Source of the DNA: Rhizobium sp. Root483D2
GTDB taxonomy: Bacteria > Pseudomonadota > Alphaproteobacteria > Rhizobiales > Rhizobiaceae
DNA length: 64,000 nt
Assembly: GCF_001426685.1 (NCBI RefSeq)
Contig: NZ_LMFB01000041.1
Span: 35,537-99,536 of the forward strand
Direction of reading: 5' to 3'
Part shown: one piece after another, positions 34,122 to 43,372 of the stretch
How the letters are laid out: every line of letters begins with the position of its first letter
How positions within the stretch are numbered: position 1 is the first letter of the stretch
Program-made: the position numbers and the translations under genes
The notes under the pieces: model-generated
Seen by the model: the letters and a program-made list of their open reading frames with translations, nothing else
Told to the model about the DNA's origin: nothing
Databases searched by the model: none

Positions 34122-35256
34122 GCACCACTTCTTCCAGTTCACAGGCCTTCGTGTCGATCGTCATGGCGTTACCGCGCCAGACGAAGGCGCCGCTGCCCCA
34201 GCTCCGGATCCAGACCAGCGGTAGCATGATGTCGCGAACGAGGATGGCGGGCAGGGAGAGGAGCGATACGCGCCAGCCCTTGGCCAGGCCAAGGGCCAGT
34301 TCCGGCAAGTAGATCGCAGCGGCGACGGCTAAGGCGACGGCAAAGATATTGACGCCTGCGAGATGAGCTGCGGCGATTGCAAGGAGGAGGGGCGGCAGCG
34401 CGCCGAGCAGAATTTCCGGTGCGAAGAACTGCGGAAAGGTGACGCGGCGCAGGCGTGCCCATCGTGCCTGGCGCGACCATATGTCATGGCGGGTGCGGCT
34501 GCCGAGCGGCTGGTCGAAGGGGGAGGATACAAGATGGACCTTCAACCCGAGACGATTGACCAGCTTGGTTGCGGCGGCATCCTCGGCAATCTCGGCGGCG
34601 AGCGCTTCAATGCCGTTATTTGAGTCAAGGAGAGGTTTGAACCACAACATGCTCTTTCCCTGTGCAAATCCGAGCCCGATCGCTTCGCCGGTATATTGCC
34701 AGCGGGCCTGATGCGTGTTCAGGAACATGCATTCGACCTCGGCCCAGAAACCGTCCGGCCGTGATCCGATCGGCGTCGAGCACACCACACCTGTGTTCTT
34801 GCGCCAACCCGCCATCAGGTGAGCCACGTAGTCCTTCGGCATAAGCACGTTGGAATCGGCAAGGATCACCCAGTCGTGCCGGGCGGCTTTCCAGCCTTTC
34901 ACGCAGTTGTTGAGTTTTGGATTGGCACTGATCCGGTCGTCGCCGGTCAGGATGCGCGTGGGAATACCGGGATTGGCGGCCATCGCCCGGCGTATCTCGC
35001 CGATGACAGGATCGCGCGGATTGGCGACGCAAAAGATCAGCTCGTAATCGGGCCAATCAAGCGAAAAGGCGCGCGCGAGCGTTTCGGGCGTGAATGCTTC
35101 TATGCCGCGGGCGGGCACGACGATCGAGACCGGCGGCCGCTTCTGGACTGGCGGAGCCGGCTCCCCGCTTGGCGCCATTCGCCAGCCGGCGATGATGATG
35201 CTGACGACATTGACCAGGATGAGGATTGCGGCCGCAGCGGCCAATGCGATGATCAT
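34117..35256 (-). CDS. Membrane glycosyltransferase, GT2/GT21 (ceramide-glucosyltransferase-like)
   Basis: Transfers sugar from a nucleotide donor to a membrane lipid, probably at the cytoplasmic face. A 379-residue protein: N-terminal TM (IIALAAAAAILILVNVVSII), catalytic domain with VSIVVPARG, the DxD-like SNV motif (ADSNVLMPK), conserved EIAEDAA (third Asp), and (R/Q)xxRW as RQARW; then C-terminal TMs (LLGALPPLLLAIAAAHLAG and the last helices). This set and topology fit the ceramide-glucosyltransferase family rather than chain-forming GT2 enzymes. AAGGGG seven bases upstream supports the start at 35256 over the longer frame. Acceptor could be ceramide or diacylglycerol; not decided. Confidence 0.8.
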   Translation of the reverse strand: MIIALAAAAAILILVNVVSIIIAGWRMAPSGEPAPPVQKRPPVSIVVPARGIEAFTPETLARAFSLDWPDYELIFCVANPRDPVIGEIRRAMAANPGIPTRILTGDDRISANPKLNNCVKGWKAARHDWVILADSNVLMPKDYVAHLMAGWRKNTGVVCSTPIGSRPDGFWAEVECMFLNTHQARWQYTGEAIGLGFAQGKSMLWFKPLLDSNNGIEALAAEIAEDAAATKLVNRLGLKVHLVSSPFDQPLGSRTRHDIWSRQARWARLRRVTFPQFFAPEILLGALPPLLLAIAAAHLAGVNIFAVALAVAAAIYLPELALGLAKGWRVSLLSLPAILVRDIMLPLVWIRSWGSGAFVWRGNAMTIDTKACELEEVVQ

Positions 35257-35390
35257 ACACAGTCCCCTTGCTCGCACAGCTGCTTCTTGACGAATCCGCA
35301 GCAGCTGAGCTGTCCAGCAACATCATTGTCATATGACGCGCGGATGACAGGCGGTGCTTTAAAGAGGCGCGCCGCTGGGAACGAAGCGAG

Positions 35391-35843
35391 CCCCTCACCA
35401 GCAAAATCTAACACTTAGCTAAGGCTAAGATGTTGATTTTGCGTCCTCTCCCACGAGGGGAGAGGGAGGGCGGACTTGTCTCCCCCTTTGCGGGGGAGAA
35501 AGCAATTTCAGCATCTTAGCTTTAGCTAAGTGCTAGAAATTGCAAGAGAGGGGGTAGGACTGGGAAATGAAGTGAGCCCTTCACCAGCAAAATCTAACAC
35601 TTAGCTGAAGCTAAGATGTTGATTTTACGTCCTCTCCCGCAAGGGGAGAGGGAGGGCGGACTTGTCTCCCCCTTTGCGGGGGAGAAAGCAATTTCAGCAG
35701 CTTAGCTTTAGCTAAGTGCTAGAAATTGCAAGAGAGGGGTAGGGCTGGGAAACGAAGCGAGCCCCTCACCAGCAAAATCTAACACTTAGCTGAAGCTAAG
35801 ATGTTGATTTTGCGTCCTCTCCCGCGAGGTGAGAGGGAGGGCC
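35391..35843. repeat. Tandem ~185-bp multi-palindrome array
   Basis: Unit starts at 35391, 35577 and 35762 give periods of 186 and 185 bp, with two full units and a partial third. Each full unit has: a palindrome around AACACTTAGCT...AAGCTAAGATGTT flanked by CAAAATC/GATTTTG; CCTCTCCC/GGGGAGAGG arms; an inverted TCTCCCCC/GGGGGAGA pair; and GCAATTTC...GAAATTGC arms. It lies upstream of the glycosyltransferase and downstream of the retropepsin gene, filling most of the ~590-bp gap. Single copies of related modules occur at 10454 and 11553. Confidence 0.9.
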
Positions 35844-35844
35844 G

Positions 35845-36549
35845 TTAATCCCGCAGGCGCAACTCATCCGTCTGCATTTGCAGGAAATCGAGTGTCGACA
35901 GAAAACTCATTCCGAGCAGGCTCTGGTCGAGTTTGCCTTCCTCGGTGACCATGGCCTGGATGTTGTTGCGCACGATCGGGCCGATGGCGACTTCGGCGAG
36001 GGTTATGGGGGCGGCGCGGGCTTCGCCGTTGGCGGTGGAGACCCGTTGGGTGAAAGCGAGGCCGGCGGGGTTGAGGCCCAGCGTCTGGGCATCCTCGTAG
36101 GAGAGCGCCACGCGGCTGGCGCCGGTATCGACCAGCATCTGGACGGTTTCGCCATTGACCGTGACCGGTGTTTCGAAATGGCCGTTCAGCACCTTGTGCA
36201 GCACGACCTCCTGGATGCCCTCATTATCGGTGAAGACGGCGGCGCGGCCGGGAATAAGGCCGGCGACCAGGCGGTTGCCGAAGGATTGCAGGTCGGTGCG
36301 GTAGAGATAGGCAGAGACGAGAACGAGGATGATCAGCACCCAGACGCCGAACTGGCGCAGCGTCTCGCCGATATTGTGGCGGCGGCTTTGCACGATGCCG
36401 GTGGCAAACATCGTGGCGATGGCGCCGAGCGTGACCAGGCGGCCGAAATCGTCGTTCATGATGCCGAATGTGCGGCCGCTGTCGTGGTTGAGAATGAGAA
36501 AGACGAGGCCGACGGCAAGGATGCCCAGAACAATGGTCAGTCTCGTCAT
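35845..36549 (-). CDS. Retropepsin-like aspartic protease
   Basis: A 234-residue membrane-anchored protein: N-terminal TM helices (~1-20, ~38-56, ~68-86), then a periplasmic-type single-domain aspartic protease with VNGETVQMLVDTGASRVALS (catalytic D-T-G) and a conserved GMSFLSTLDFLQMQ end. It fits the TIGR02281 family of clan AA proteases in alphaproteobacteria. One DTG domain means it must dimerise. Start overlaps the upstream DUF1289 gene by 4 bp, so the two are translationally coupled. Confidence 0.85.
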   Translation of the reverse strand: MTRLTIVLGILAVGLVFLILNHDSGRTFGIMNDDFGRLVTLGAIATMFATGIVQSRRHNIGETLRQFGVWVLIILVLVSAYLYRTDLQSFGNRLVAGLIPGRAAVFTDNEGIQEVVLHKVLNGHFETPVTVNGETVQMLVDTGASRVALSYEDAQTLGLNPAGLAFTQRVSTANGEARAAPITLAEVAIGPIVRNNIQAMVTEEGKLDQSLLGMSFLSTLDFLQMQTDELRLRD

Positions 36550-36770
36550 TCGCCGGTGACCCTTTCGCGTGCCATGCGGGTCCGGCGCGTTTCGCGGCGC
36601 GGCTTGCGCTCCAGCGTCTCCAGCCGGGCGCCGAGGCTCTCCATGATGTCGCGGCGCTCTTGCGGCGTATAGAGCGTCCAGCCGCCGATCTCATCGCGCG
36701 TGCGGCCGCAACCGAAGCAATATCCGGTTTTCATGTCGATCGAACAGACGAGAATGCAGGGTGTTTCCAT
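36546..36770 (-). CDS. DUF1289 small Cys-rich protein
   Basis: A 74-residue protein with the DUF1289 signature: METPCILVCSIDMKTGYCFG, then CGRTRDEIGGW. The C-x3-C-x8-C-x2-C spacing suggests bound metal or an Fe-S site. The C-terminal half is Arg-rich. Function is unknown; the family is small and conserved in proteobacteria. The longer frame upstream adds seven residues and is less likely. Confidence 0.85.
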   Translation of the reverse strand: METPCILVCSIDMKTGYCFGCGRTRDEIGGWTLYTPQERRDIMESLGARLETLERKPRRETRRTRMARERVTGE

Positions 36771-36818
36771 CAGGTGCGGTGATCCGGGCAAACAGTTGTT
36801 CTAACTTATATCGTCGTT

Positions 36819-37613
36819 TCAAATTGCCAGCGCAAGGGCCGCGAAAACGGCGATTTCGGTCAATTGTTGTGTGGCACCGATTGTGTCGCCGGTATGGCCG
36901 CCGATCTTGCCATCGACAATTTGGCTGAAGGCAGGGACCGTGACGGCAAAAGCGGCGATGGCAAGGACGGTGGCCGGCAGCGACGCGCCGGACAAAAGCA
37001 GCAGGATTGCGGACGACACGACGCCGGAGATCAGCGCGAATGTGACTGCCGATGCCTGCGGTTCGCCGGCTGACGCCGCAACGCCGTCGTGCCGGGCGGG
37101 CGGCAGTTTCGACCAGTGCCAGACCATGGCGGTGCGGCTCAGCGCGGCAGCGGCCAGCACCAGCAATCCGGCACCCGTCGGCGATACCAGCGGCAGCACT
37201 GCAGAGAGCGCCGATACTCGCAGCCCGAAGGAGAGGATGAGGGCGACGGCACCGTAGGAGCCGATGCGGCTGTCCTTCATGATGACAAGCGCCTTTTCCC
37301 GGGTTCTGCCGCCGCCAAGGCCATCGGCGGTATCGCTGAGGCCGTCCTCGTGCAGGGCGCCGGTGATCAGCGCATGGACGGCAACTGCGGCGAAGGCAGT
37401 GAACAGGGGCGAAACATTGAGCGCGCTGAAGACCGACACGATGGCGGCGGCAGGCAGAACGATCAGCAGGCCAGCCAGCGGAAAGGCGCGCACCGCGCGG
37501 CTGAGGCGGCCATCGAAATTGACGAAATGACGCTGCGGCATGTGGATCCGGCTGAGAAACGCCACCGAGCGGGCCAGGTCATCGATGAAATCGCGGATAT
37601 CGAACATGAACAT
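36819..37613 (-). CDS. cobS: Adenosylcobinamide-GDP ribazoletransferase
   Basis: Joins activated lower ligand (alpha-ribazole) to adenosylcobinamide-GDP, the final step in coenzyme B12 synthesis, in the cytoplasmic membrane. A 264-residue protein with several hydrophobic segments. Family motifs: SVAFLSRIHMPQ, HEDGLSDTADGLGGGRTREK (metal-binding HEDG...DxxDG), MKDSRIGSYGAVAL. Length is normal. It is divergent from cobT, 170 bp apart; no B12-riboswitch-like elements are recognised between them. Confidence 0.92.
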   Translation of the reverse strand: MFMFDIRDFIDDLARSVAFLSRIHMPQRHFVNFDGRLSRAVRAFPLAGLLIVLPAAAIVSVFSALNVSPLFTAFAAVAVHALITGALHEDGLSDTADGLGGGRTREKALVIMKDSRIGSYGAVALILSFGLRVSALSAVLPLVSPTGAGLLVLAAAALSRTAMVWHWSKLPPARHDGVAASAGEPQASAVTFALISGVVSSAILLLLSGASLPATVLAIAAFAVTVPAFSQIVDGKIGGHTGDTIGATQQLTEIAVFAALALAI

Positions 37614-37783
37614 CGTCCCCCAGACCGGGCCGCCCCCGGCGAATCGGTGTTTTCAAGCTGATCATGCGACGGCGGCACGAACCGGCGCAAACCCCGTTGC
37701 CGGATTCATCGCAGCCCTTTATGAGGAAGCACCTTTGCGAAGCCAAGCTTTGCCGATGACGAGACGATACAAGGATTTTCATT

Positions 37784-38800
37784 ATGAGTGCCAGCGGCCT
37801 GCCGTTCGACGATTTCCGTGAATTGCTGCGAAACCTGCCGGGTCCCGACAGTGCGGCGCTGGTGGCCGCGCGCGAGCGCGATGCGCAGCTCACCAAGCCG
37901 CCGGGTGCGCTGGGACGGCTTGAGGAAATCGCCTTCTGGCTGGCGGCCTGGACGGGCAGGGCGCCAGCCGTCAACCGGCCGCTAGTGGCGATCTTTGCCG
38001 GCAATCACGGCGTCACCCGCCAGGGCGTCACGCCGTTTCCATCTTCGGTGACGGCGCAGATGGTGGAGAATTTCGCAGCCGGCGGCGCTGCCATCAACCA
38101 GATCTGCGTCAGCCATGATCTGGGCCTCAAGGTGTTCGATCTGGCGCTGGAATATCCGACCGGCGATATTACCGAGGAAGCAGCGCTTTCTGAGCGCGAT
38201 TGTGCGGCGACCATGGCGTTTGGCATGGAGGCGGTTGCCGGTGGAACCGATCTTCTGTGCATCGGCGAAATGGGCATCGGCAATACGACGATCGCGGCCG
38301 CGATCAATCTGGCGCTTTACGGCGGTACCGCCGAGGAATGGGTAGGTCCTGGCACCGGATCGCAGGGCGAGGTTCTCGCCCGCAAGATCGCTGCCGTTGA
38401 AAAGGCGGTGACGTTGCATGGCGACCATCTTGCCGATCCGTTCGAGGTGCTTCGGCGCCTTGGCGGCCGCGAGATCGCCGCGATGGCCGGTGCCATCCTT
38501 GCCGCGCGCATGCAGAAAATCCCTGTCATCATCGACGGCTATGTCGCAACCACGGCGGCGGCGATCCTGAAGGCTGCCAATCCGGCAGCGCTCGATCATT
38601 GCCTGATCGGCCATGTCTCGGCAGAGCCCGGCCATATGAAGGCGATCGAAATGCTCGGCAAGACGCCGCTTCTGGCGCTTGGCATGCGGCTGGGCGAGGG
38701 CACGGGGGCGGCGCTGGCTGCCGGCATCGTCAAGGCGGCGGCTGCCTGCCATTCCGGCATGGCGACCTTCGCGCAGGCCGGCGTCAGCAACAAGAGCTGA
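37784..38800 (+). CDS. cobT: Nicotinate-nucleotide--dimethylbenzimidazole phosphoribosyltransferase
   Basis: Makes alpha-ribazole-5'-phosphate, the activated lower ligand used by CobS. A 338-residue protein; catalytic and binding blocks are in place: KPPGALGRLEEIA, FAGNHGVTRQGVTPFPSSVT, IGEMGIGNTTIA, WVGPGTGS, and catalytic Glu in LIGHVSAEPGH. Good AAGGA site upstream. Together with cobS it forms the nucleotide-loop branch of the cobalamin pathway. Confidence 0.95.
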   Translation: MSASGLPFDDFRELLRNLPGPDSAALVAARERDAQLTKPPGALGRLEEIAFWLAAWTGRAPAVNRPLVAIFAGNHGVTRQGVTPFPSSVTAQMVENFAAGGAAINQICVSHDLGLKVFDLALEYPTGDITEEAALSERDCAATMAFGMEAVAGGTDLLCIGEMGIGNTTIAAAINLALYGGTAEEWVGPGTGSQGEVLARKIAAVEKAVTLHGDHLADPFEVLRRLGGREIAAMAGAILAARMQKIPVIIDGYVATTAAAILKAANPAALDHCLIGHVSAEPGHMKAIEMLGKTPLLALGMRLGEGTGAALAAGIVKAAAACHSGMATFAQAGVSNKS

Positions 38801-39001
38801 TCTTTCAAAAGTTGCCTGCAATTGTGGGTCATGCCGGCTCCGGCCATCATGCCGGGGCTTGATAGGCCAGGGCTTCTCACCTATTCGGGAGCGGCGATCC
38901 ATTCGAATGATGGTGGCCCATTCTGCCCGTATTCACGGTGCATTCAGGCTGATGTCAGTATCGCGTGTTCCTTGCGGCGGTGTAGAGAGCAAGGAGCGAG
39001 C

Positions 39002-39418
39002 ATGTATCTGAACGAGGACTATCGTGGAATGGCCAGTGAGAAGCCGGTAAAAAAGCAGACGGGAATCCGGCATTTCTTTGCGGCTGCCACCTATTCCTTC
39101 GGCGGTGCCAAGCGTCTGCTCGGCGAAGCGGCGTTTCGTCATGAACTCGGCGCCTTTGCCATCGCGATGGTCGCATTTGCCGTGACGGGTGCAACCCTGT
39201 TCCAGTATGTCGCGGCCTTCGTGTTGTTCCTGCTGATGATCGCATTCGAGGCGCTGAATACGGCGATTGAGGAAATCGTCGATCGCGTTTCGCCGGAAAT
39301 TTCAGAAATGGGCAAGAATGCCAAGGATCTGGGCTCGCTCGCCTGCCTGTGCATGATCCTCGCCAATGCGGGCTATGTCGCCTATGTCGTGGTTCTCTCC
39401 CATCTCTTCGGTATTTGA
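39002..39418 (+). CDS. dgkA: Diacylglycerol kinase
   Basis: Membrane enzyme that phosphorylates diacylglycerol to phosphatidate, recycling lipid from membrane-derived glucan synthesis. A 138-residue, three-helix protein: amphipathic N-terminus ([20 protein letters not shown]) and the family motif [18 protein letters not shown] with the catalytic/metal Glu residues, then [24 protein letters not shown] is 6 bases upstream; longer frames upstream are spurious. It is not in an operon with cobT. Confidence 0.92.
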   Translation: MYLNEDYRGMASEKPVKKQTGIRHFFAAATYSFGGAKRLLGEAAFRHELGAFAIAMVAFAVTGATLFQYVAAFVLFLLMIAFEALNTAIEEIVDRVSPEISEMGKNAKDLGSLACLCMILANAGYVAYVVVLSHLFGI

Positions 39419-39500
39419 AAATGGCCGGTGCTGATTTTATTCCCTCTTCAACAGTCAAATTTAATTGAGCGATTTCTTTCTTTCCTGACGCTTATCAAAG

Positions 39501-39528
39501 TTGACGGCAAGTATCAGGATTATATACC
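39501..39528 (+). promoter_or_regulatory. Candidate promoter of the fbp operon
   Basis: TTGACG and TATACC are separated by 16 bp, giving a sigma-70-like promoter. Transcription would start near 39535, which fits translation from ATG 39575 better than from ATG 39545. Read by eye. Confidence 0.4.
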
Positions 39529-39574
39529 GGGGCCGCCGGACAAGATGGTCCGCAGAAAACTCGGAGTGGTTTCC

Positions 39575-40594
39575 ATGACAATTTCCTTTTCAGGTTCAGC
39601 AGGCGCGCTGGCGCTCGCGGCCCTTTTCGCCAGCACGGGAGCCACCGTTGCGCTCGCTCAGGACGATATCGGCATCGTCGTCTATAATGCGCAGCACGAA
39701 AGCCTCGGCGTCGCCTGGGCCGAAGCCTTTACCAAGGAAACCGGTATCAAGGTGACGCTGCGCAAGGGCAGCGATATGGAATTCGCCAATCAGATCGTCC
39801 AGGAAGGGGCCGCATCGCCGGCCGACGTGTTCCTGACGGAAAATTCGCCGGCCATGTCGCTGGTGGATGGCGCCGGGCTGTTCGAGCCGGTTGCCGCCGA
39901 TACGCTGGCGCAGGTGCCCGAGAATTTTCGCCCGTCGAACGGCCATTGGACCGGCGTTGCCGCCCGCTCGACCGTGTTTGCCTATGACAAGACCAAGCTG
40001 ACCGAAGACAAGCTGCCGAAGTCGATGCTGGATCTGGCCGATCCGAGCTGGAAGGGCCGCTGGGCCGCTTCGCCGTCCGGCGCCGACTTCCAGGCGATCG
40101 TCAGCGCGCTTCTGTCGCTGAAGGGTGAAGAGGCGACGGCCGCCTGGCTGAAGGCGATGAAGGAAAACTTTACCGCCTACAAGGGCAATTCAACGGCGAT
40201 GAAGGCCGTCAATGCCGGGGAAGTCGAAGGGGCGGTGATCTACCACTACTACTATTTCGGCGATCAGGCGAAGACCGGCGAAAACAGCAAGAATGTCGCG
40301 CTGCATTTCTTCAAGAACGAAGATCCCGGTGCCTTCGTCAGCATTTCCGGCGGCGGCGTGCTCGCGTCCAGCCAGCACAAGGAGAATGCCCAGAAATTCC
40401 TCGCCTGGATCACCGGCAAGGGCGGGCAGGGCATCCTGCGCGACGGCACCTCGTTCGAATATGCCGTCGGCAATGGCGAAGCCTCCAACAAGGCCCTGCC
40501 GGCTCTCTCCGAGCTGCAGTATCCGAAGGTCGATCCGGCCACACTCAACAGCGCAAAAGTCACAGACCTGATGACGGACGCCGGTCTGCTGTGA
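39575..40594 (+). CDS. fbpA: Iron(III)-type ABC transporter substrate-binding protein
   Basis: Periplasmic receptor for ferric iron. A 339-residue protein with a signal peptide (SGSAGALALAALFASTGATV, cleavage at ALAQD). Family landmarks: IVVYNAQHESLGVAWAEAFT, KETGIKVTLRKGSDMEFANQ, PADVFLTENSPAMSLVDGAG and the paired tyrosines in VIYHYYYFG, which fit iron coordination. First gene of fbpA-fbpB-fbpC. Start 39575 is preferred over 39545 because of promoter position and spacing; both give a signal peptide. Confidence 0.87.
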   Translation: MTISFSGSAGALALAALFASTGATVALAQDDIGIVVYNAQHESLGVAWAEAFTKETGIKVTLRKGSDMEFANQIVQEGAASPADVFLTENSPAMSLVDGAGLFEPVAADTLAQVPENFRPSNGHWTGVAARSTVFAYDKTKLTEDKLPKSMLDLADPSWKGRWAASPSGADFQAIVSALLSLKGEEATAAWLKAMKENFTAYKGNSTAMKAVNAGEVEGAVIYHYYYFGDQAKTGENSKNVALHFFKNEDPGAFVSISGGGVLASSQHKENAQKFLAWITGKGGQGILRDGTSFEYAVGNGEASNKALPALSELQYPKVDPATLNSAKVTDLMTDAGLL

Positions 40595-40703
40595 TAGGCA
40601 GAGGCTAAACCTGATCGGAACGCTCCGGTTAGGTATCGTCATTCCGGACTACCGGTGACATTCGCAGCCGCTCGATCCGGGCGGCTGCGAATGCCGTTTT
40701 GGT

Positions 40704-42311
40704 TTGAAAGCAGAAATTTTGAGCGCCACCGCGTTTCCTGCCGAGCCCGCCTCCGCCTTGCGCCGGCTGATCATCGCCGCCAGGGGACGGTCCAGGGTTC
40801 CCTATCTCGTCGTCACGATCGTTGCCGCCTTCGTGTCGCTGGTCAGCCTCGTGCCGCTGGGCTTCATTGCCTGGATTTCGGTGCAGACCGGCTGGGAAAC
40901 CGCCGCGAAATTGATTTTTCGCGGCCGTGTCGGTGAGTTGCTGGTCAATACGGCGCTGCTGGAACTGTGCACATTGCCGATCACCATCGCGCTGTCCGTC
41001 GCGCTTGCCTGGCTGACCGAGCGCACCGACCTGCCCGGTGCGCGGCTATGGTCGATGCTGGCCGTGGCGCCGCTTGCCGTGCCGGCCTTCGTACACAGCT
41101 ATGCCTGGATCAGCCTGGTGCCGGGCCTGCATGGCCTGACCGGCGGCGTGCTGGTATCGGTTCTCGCCTATTTCCCGTTTCTCTATCTGCCGGTGGCGGC
41201 ACAGTTGCGCCGTCTCGACCCGGCGATCGAGGATGCGGCGGCGTCGCTTGGCCTCAACCCGTGGCAGGTGTTTTTCCGCGCCGTGCTGCCGCAGCTGCGG
41301 CTGGCGATCTGTGGCGGCTCGCTTCTGGTGGGCCTGCATCTTCTGGCCGAATACGGGCTCTATGTGATGATCCGGTTCGACACGTTCTCCACCGCGATCG
41401 TCGATCAGTTCCAGTCGGCCTTCAACGGCCCGGCGGCGAACATGCTGGCCGGCGTGCTGGTGTCGTGCTGCCTGCTGCTTCTGGTCATCGAGGCGGTGGC
41501 GCGCGGCGGCGAGCGGTATGCGCGGGTAGGGTCCGGCGCGGCGCGGCCGGCCGACAAACGCCGGCTCGGGCGCATGCTCGTTCCCGCCCTCGCGCTCAAT
41601 GCGGCAACGGCCGCCCTTGCAATCGGCGTGCCGTTCGTCACGCTGACGCGCTGGCTCTATATCGGCGGCGGCGACATCTGGCGGATCGATCTTGTCGGCG
41701 GCGCTTTCGGGCAGACGGTGCTTTTGGCCATTGCCGGCGGCATGCTCGCAACGATCGCGGCGGCCCCCATGGCATGGCTGTCGGTGCGTGCGCCGGGGCG
41801 GCTGCAGCGGGTGCTGGAAGCCTGCCATTATTATGTCGGCTCGCTGCCCGGCGTCGTGGTGGCGCTGGCGCTGGTGACGATTACGGTGCGGCTGGTGCTG
41901 CCGCTCTACCAGACATTTGCGACACTGTTTCTTGCCTATATCATGCTGTTTCTGCCGCGTGCCATGGTCGGGTTGCGCACCAGCATCGCGCAGGCGCCGG
42001 TCGAGCTCGAGCGGGCCGCCATGGCGCTTGGCCGCACGCCGTTTCAGGCGGTGCGCCAGACGACGATGCGGCTGGCAGCGCCCGGCATTGCCGCCAGCAC
42101 CGCGCTGGTGGCGCTCGGCATCACCAACGAGCTGACGGCAACGCTGATGCTGTCGCCCACCGGCGTCGAGACGCTGGCGACGAAATTCTGGTCGCTGACC
42201 AGCGAGATCGACTATGTGGCGGCAGCACCCTATGCGGTGATGATGGTGCTTCTGTCCCTGCCGCTCACCTTTCTTCTTTACGTGCAATCCAGACGGGCAA
42301 CCGGACAATGA
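40704..42311 (+). CDS. fbpB: Iron-type ABC transporter permease
   Basis: Fused permease of 535 residues with about twelve membrane helices, made of two homologous halves, each with an EAA-type coupling loop: [20 protein letters not shown] in the first and [20 protein letters not shown] in the second. This is the FbpB/SfuB layout. TTG 40704 is the only reasonable start of full length; no ATG fits, and TTG 40716 is an alternative. It overlaps the next gene by 4 bp. Confidence 0.9.
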   Translation: MKAEILSATAFPAEPASALRRLIIAARGRSRVPYLVVTIVAAFVSLVSLVPLGFIAWISVQTGWETAAKLIFRGRVGELLVNTALLELCTLPITIALSVALAWLTERTDLPGARLWSMLAVAPLAVPAFVHSYAWISLVPGLHGLTGGVLVSVLAYFPFLYLPVAAQLRRLDPAIEDAAASLGLNPWQVFFRAVLPQLRLAICGGSLLVGLHLLAEYGLYVMIRFDTFSTAIVDQFQSAFNGPAANMLAGVLVSCCLLLLVIEAVARGGERYARVGSGAARPADKRRLGRMLVPALALNAATAALAIGVPFVTLTRWLYIGGGDIWRIDLVGGAFGQTVLLAIAGGMLATIAAAPMAWLSVRAPGRLQRVLEACHYYVGSLPGVVVALALVTITVRLVLPLYQTFATLFLAYIMLFLPRAMVGLRTSIAQAPVELERAAMALGRTPFQAVRQTTMRLAAPGIAASTALVALGITNELTATLMLSPTGVETLATKFWSLTSEIDYVAAAPYAVMMVLLSLPLTFLLYVQSRRATGQ

Positions 42312-43366
42312 CGTTTCTGACACTCGATGCCATCAGCAAATCCTACGGCCCGACGGTGGCGCTCGACGCCATCGGAATGAACATTGCTGCGGGCGGGCGA
42401 ACGGCGATCGTCGGGCCGTCCGGATCCGGCAAGACGACGCTGTTGCGTATCATCGCCGGTTTCGAGACGCCCGATAGCGGCTCGCTGGTTCTGGACGGCA
42501 AGATGCTTGCCGGTCCCGGCACATTGCTTCCGGCGCACCGGCGCGGCATCGGCATCGTGTCCCAGGATGGCGCGCTGTTTCCGCATCTGACGGTGGCCGA
42601 CAATATCGGCTTCGGATTGCCAAAGAATGCGCCGGGCCGCAGCCAGCGGATCACCGAGCTGATGGAGATGGTGGAGCTTGACGGCATTATGGCCTCGCGG
42701 CGGCCGCATCAGCTCTCCGGCGGCCAGCAGCAGCGGGTGGCGCTCGCCCGGGCGCTGGCGCTGAAACCCCGGCTGATGCTGCTCGACGAGCCGTTTTCGG
42801 CGCTGGATACCGGACTTCGCGATACATTGCGGCGGGCGGTGGCGCGGGTGCTGCGGGCGGCGGGAACGACGGCGATCCTGGTGACGCATGACCAGGCCGA
42901 GGCTTTGTCTTTTGCCGATCAGGTGGCCGTGTTGCGGCAGGGCAGGCTCGTGCAGTTCGGCTCGCCACGCGCCCTCTACGGCAAGCCGAAAGACCGGGAA
43001 ACGGCGACCTTTCTCGGCGAGGCCATCCTGCTGGACGCGAGCATTGCCTCCGGGCGTGCGCAATGCGCTCTGGGATCTCTGGCGGTCGAAGCGGGGCTGA
43101 AATCAGGCAAGGCGACCGTGATGCTGCGGCCCGAGCAGATCCGGCTGAAGACCGCCGCCACTGGGACCAAGATCGAAGGCCCGTTCGGGCGCGTCGATGA
43201 CGTTGAGTTCGGCGGCGGCAACTGCATGGTTCTCGTGCGCATCGATCGCATCGATCGGGCCATGCCCGACTTCCTGTCGATCAAATGCGTCGGCGCCGAC
43301 ATTCCCGAGCCCGGCGATCTCGTCGGGATCAGCGTGCAGGGCATGGCACATGTTCTGCCGGACTGA
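42308..43366 (+). CDS. fbpC: Iron-type ABC transporter ATPase
   Basis: A 352-residue ATPase: Walker [11 protein letters not shown]-loop [15 protein letters not shown], signature [15 protein letters not shown], Walker [13 protein letters not shown]-loop [19 protein letters not shown]. The C-terminal ~110 residues form a TOBE-like regulatory domain ([24 protein letters not shown]), as in FbpC. The ATG overlaps the permease stop by 4 bp (ATGA), so translation is coupled. It converges on a histidine kinase with only 6 bp between the stops. Confidence 0.93.
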   Translation: MTFLTLDAISKSYGPTVALDAIGMNIAAGGRTAIVGPSGSGKTTLLRIIAGFETPDSGSLVLDGKMLAGPGTLLPAHRRGIGIVSQDGALFPHLTVADNIGFGLPKNAPGRSQRITELMEMVELDGIMASRRPHQLSGGQQQRVALARALALKPRLMLLDEPFSALDTGLRDTLRRAVARVLRAAGTTAILVTHDQAEALSFADQVAVLRQGRLVQFGSPRALYGKPKDRETATFLGEAILLDASIASGRAQCALGSLAVEAGLKSGKATVMLRPEQIRLKTAATGTKIEGPFGRVDDVEFGGGNCMVLVRIDRIDRAMPDFLSIKCVGADIPEPGDLVGISVQGMAHVLPD

Positions 43367-43372
43367 CATTTT

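Noticed and set aside
37614-37783. Cobalamin riboswitch between cobS and cobT
   Set aside because: No B12-box-like sequence or suitable leader was recognised in the 170-bp gap.
39428-39575. Iron-responsive (IRO/Fur-type) operator upstream of fbpA
   Set aside because: A TGA-N6-TCA occurs, but spacing does not fit the rhizobial IRO pattern (TGA-N9-TCA).
41046-42323. 425-residue minus-strand frame opposite fbpB
   Set aside because: No membrane or enzyme features; the opposite strand encodes an intact permease in an operon.
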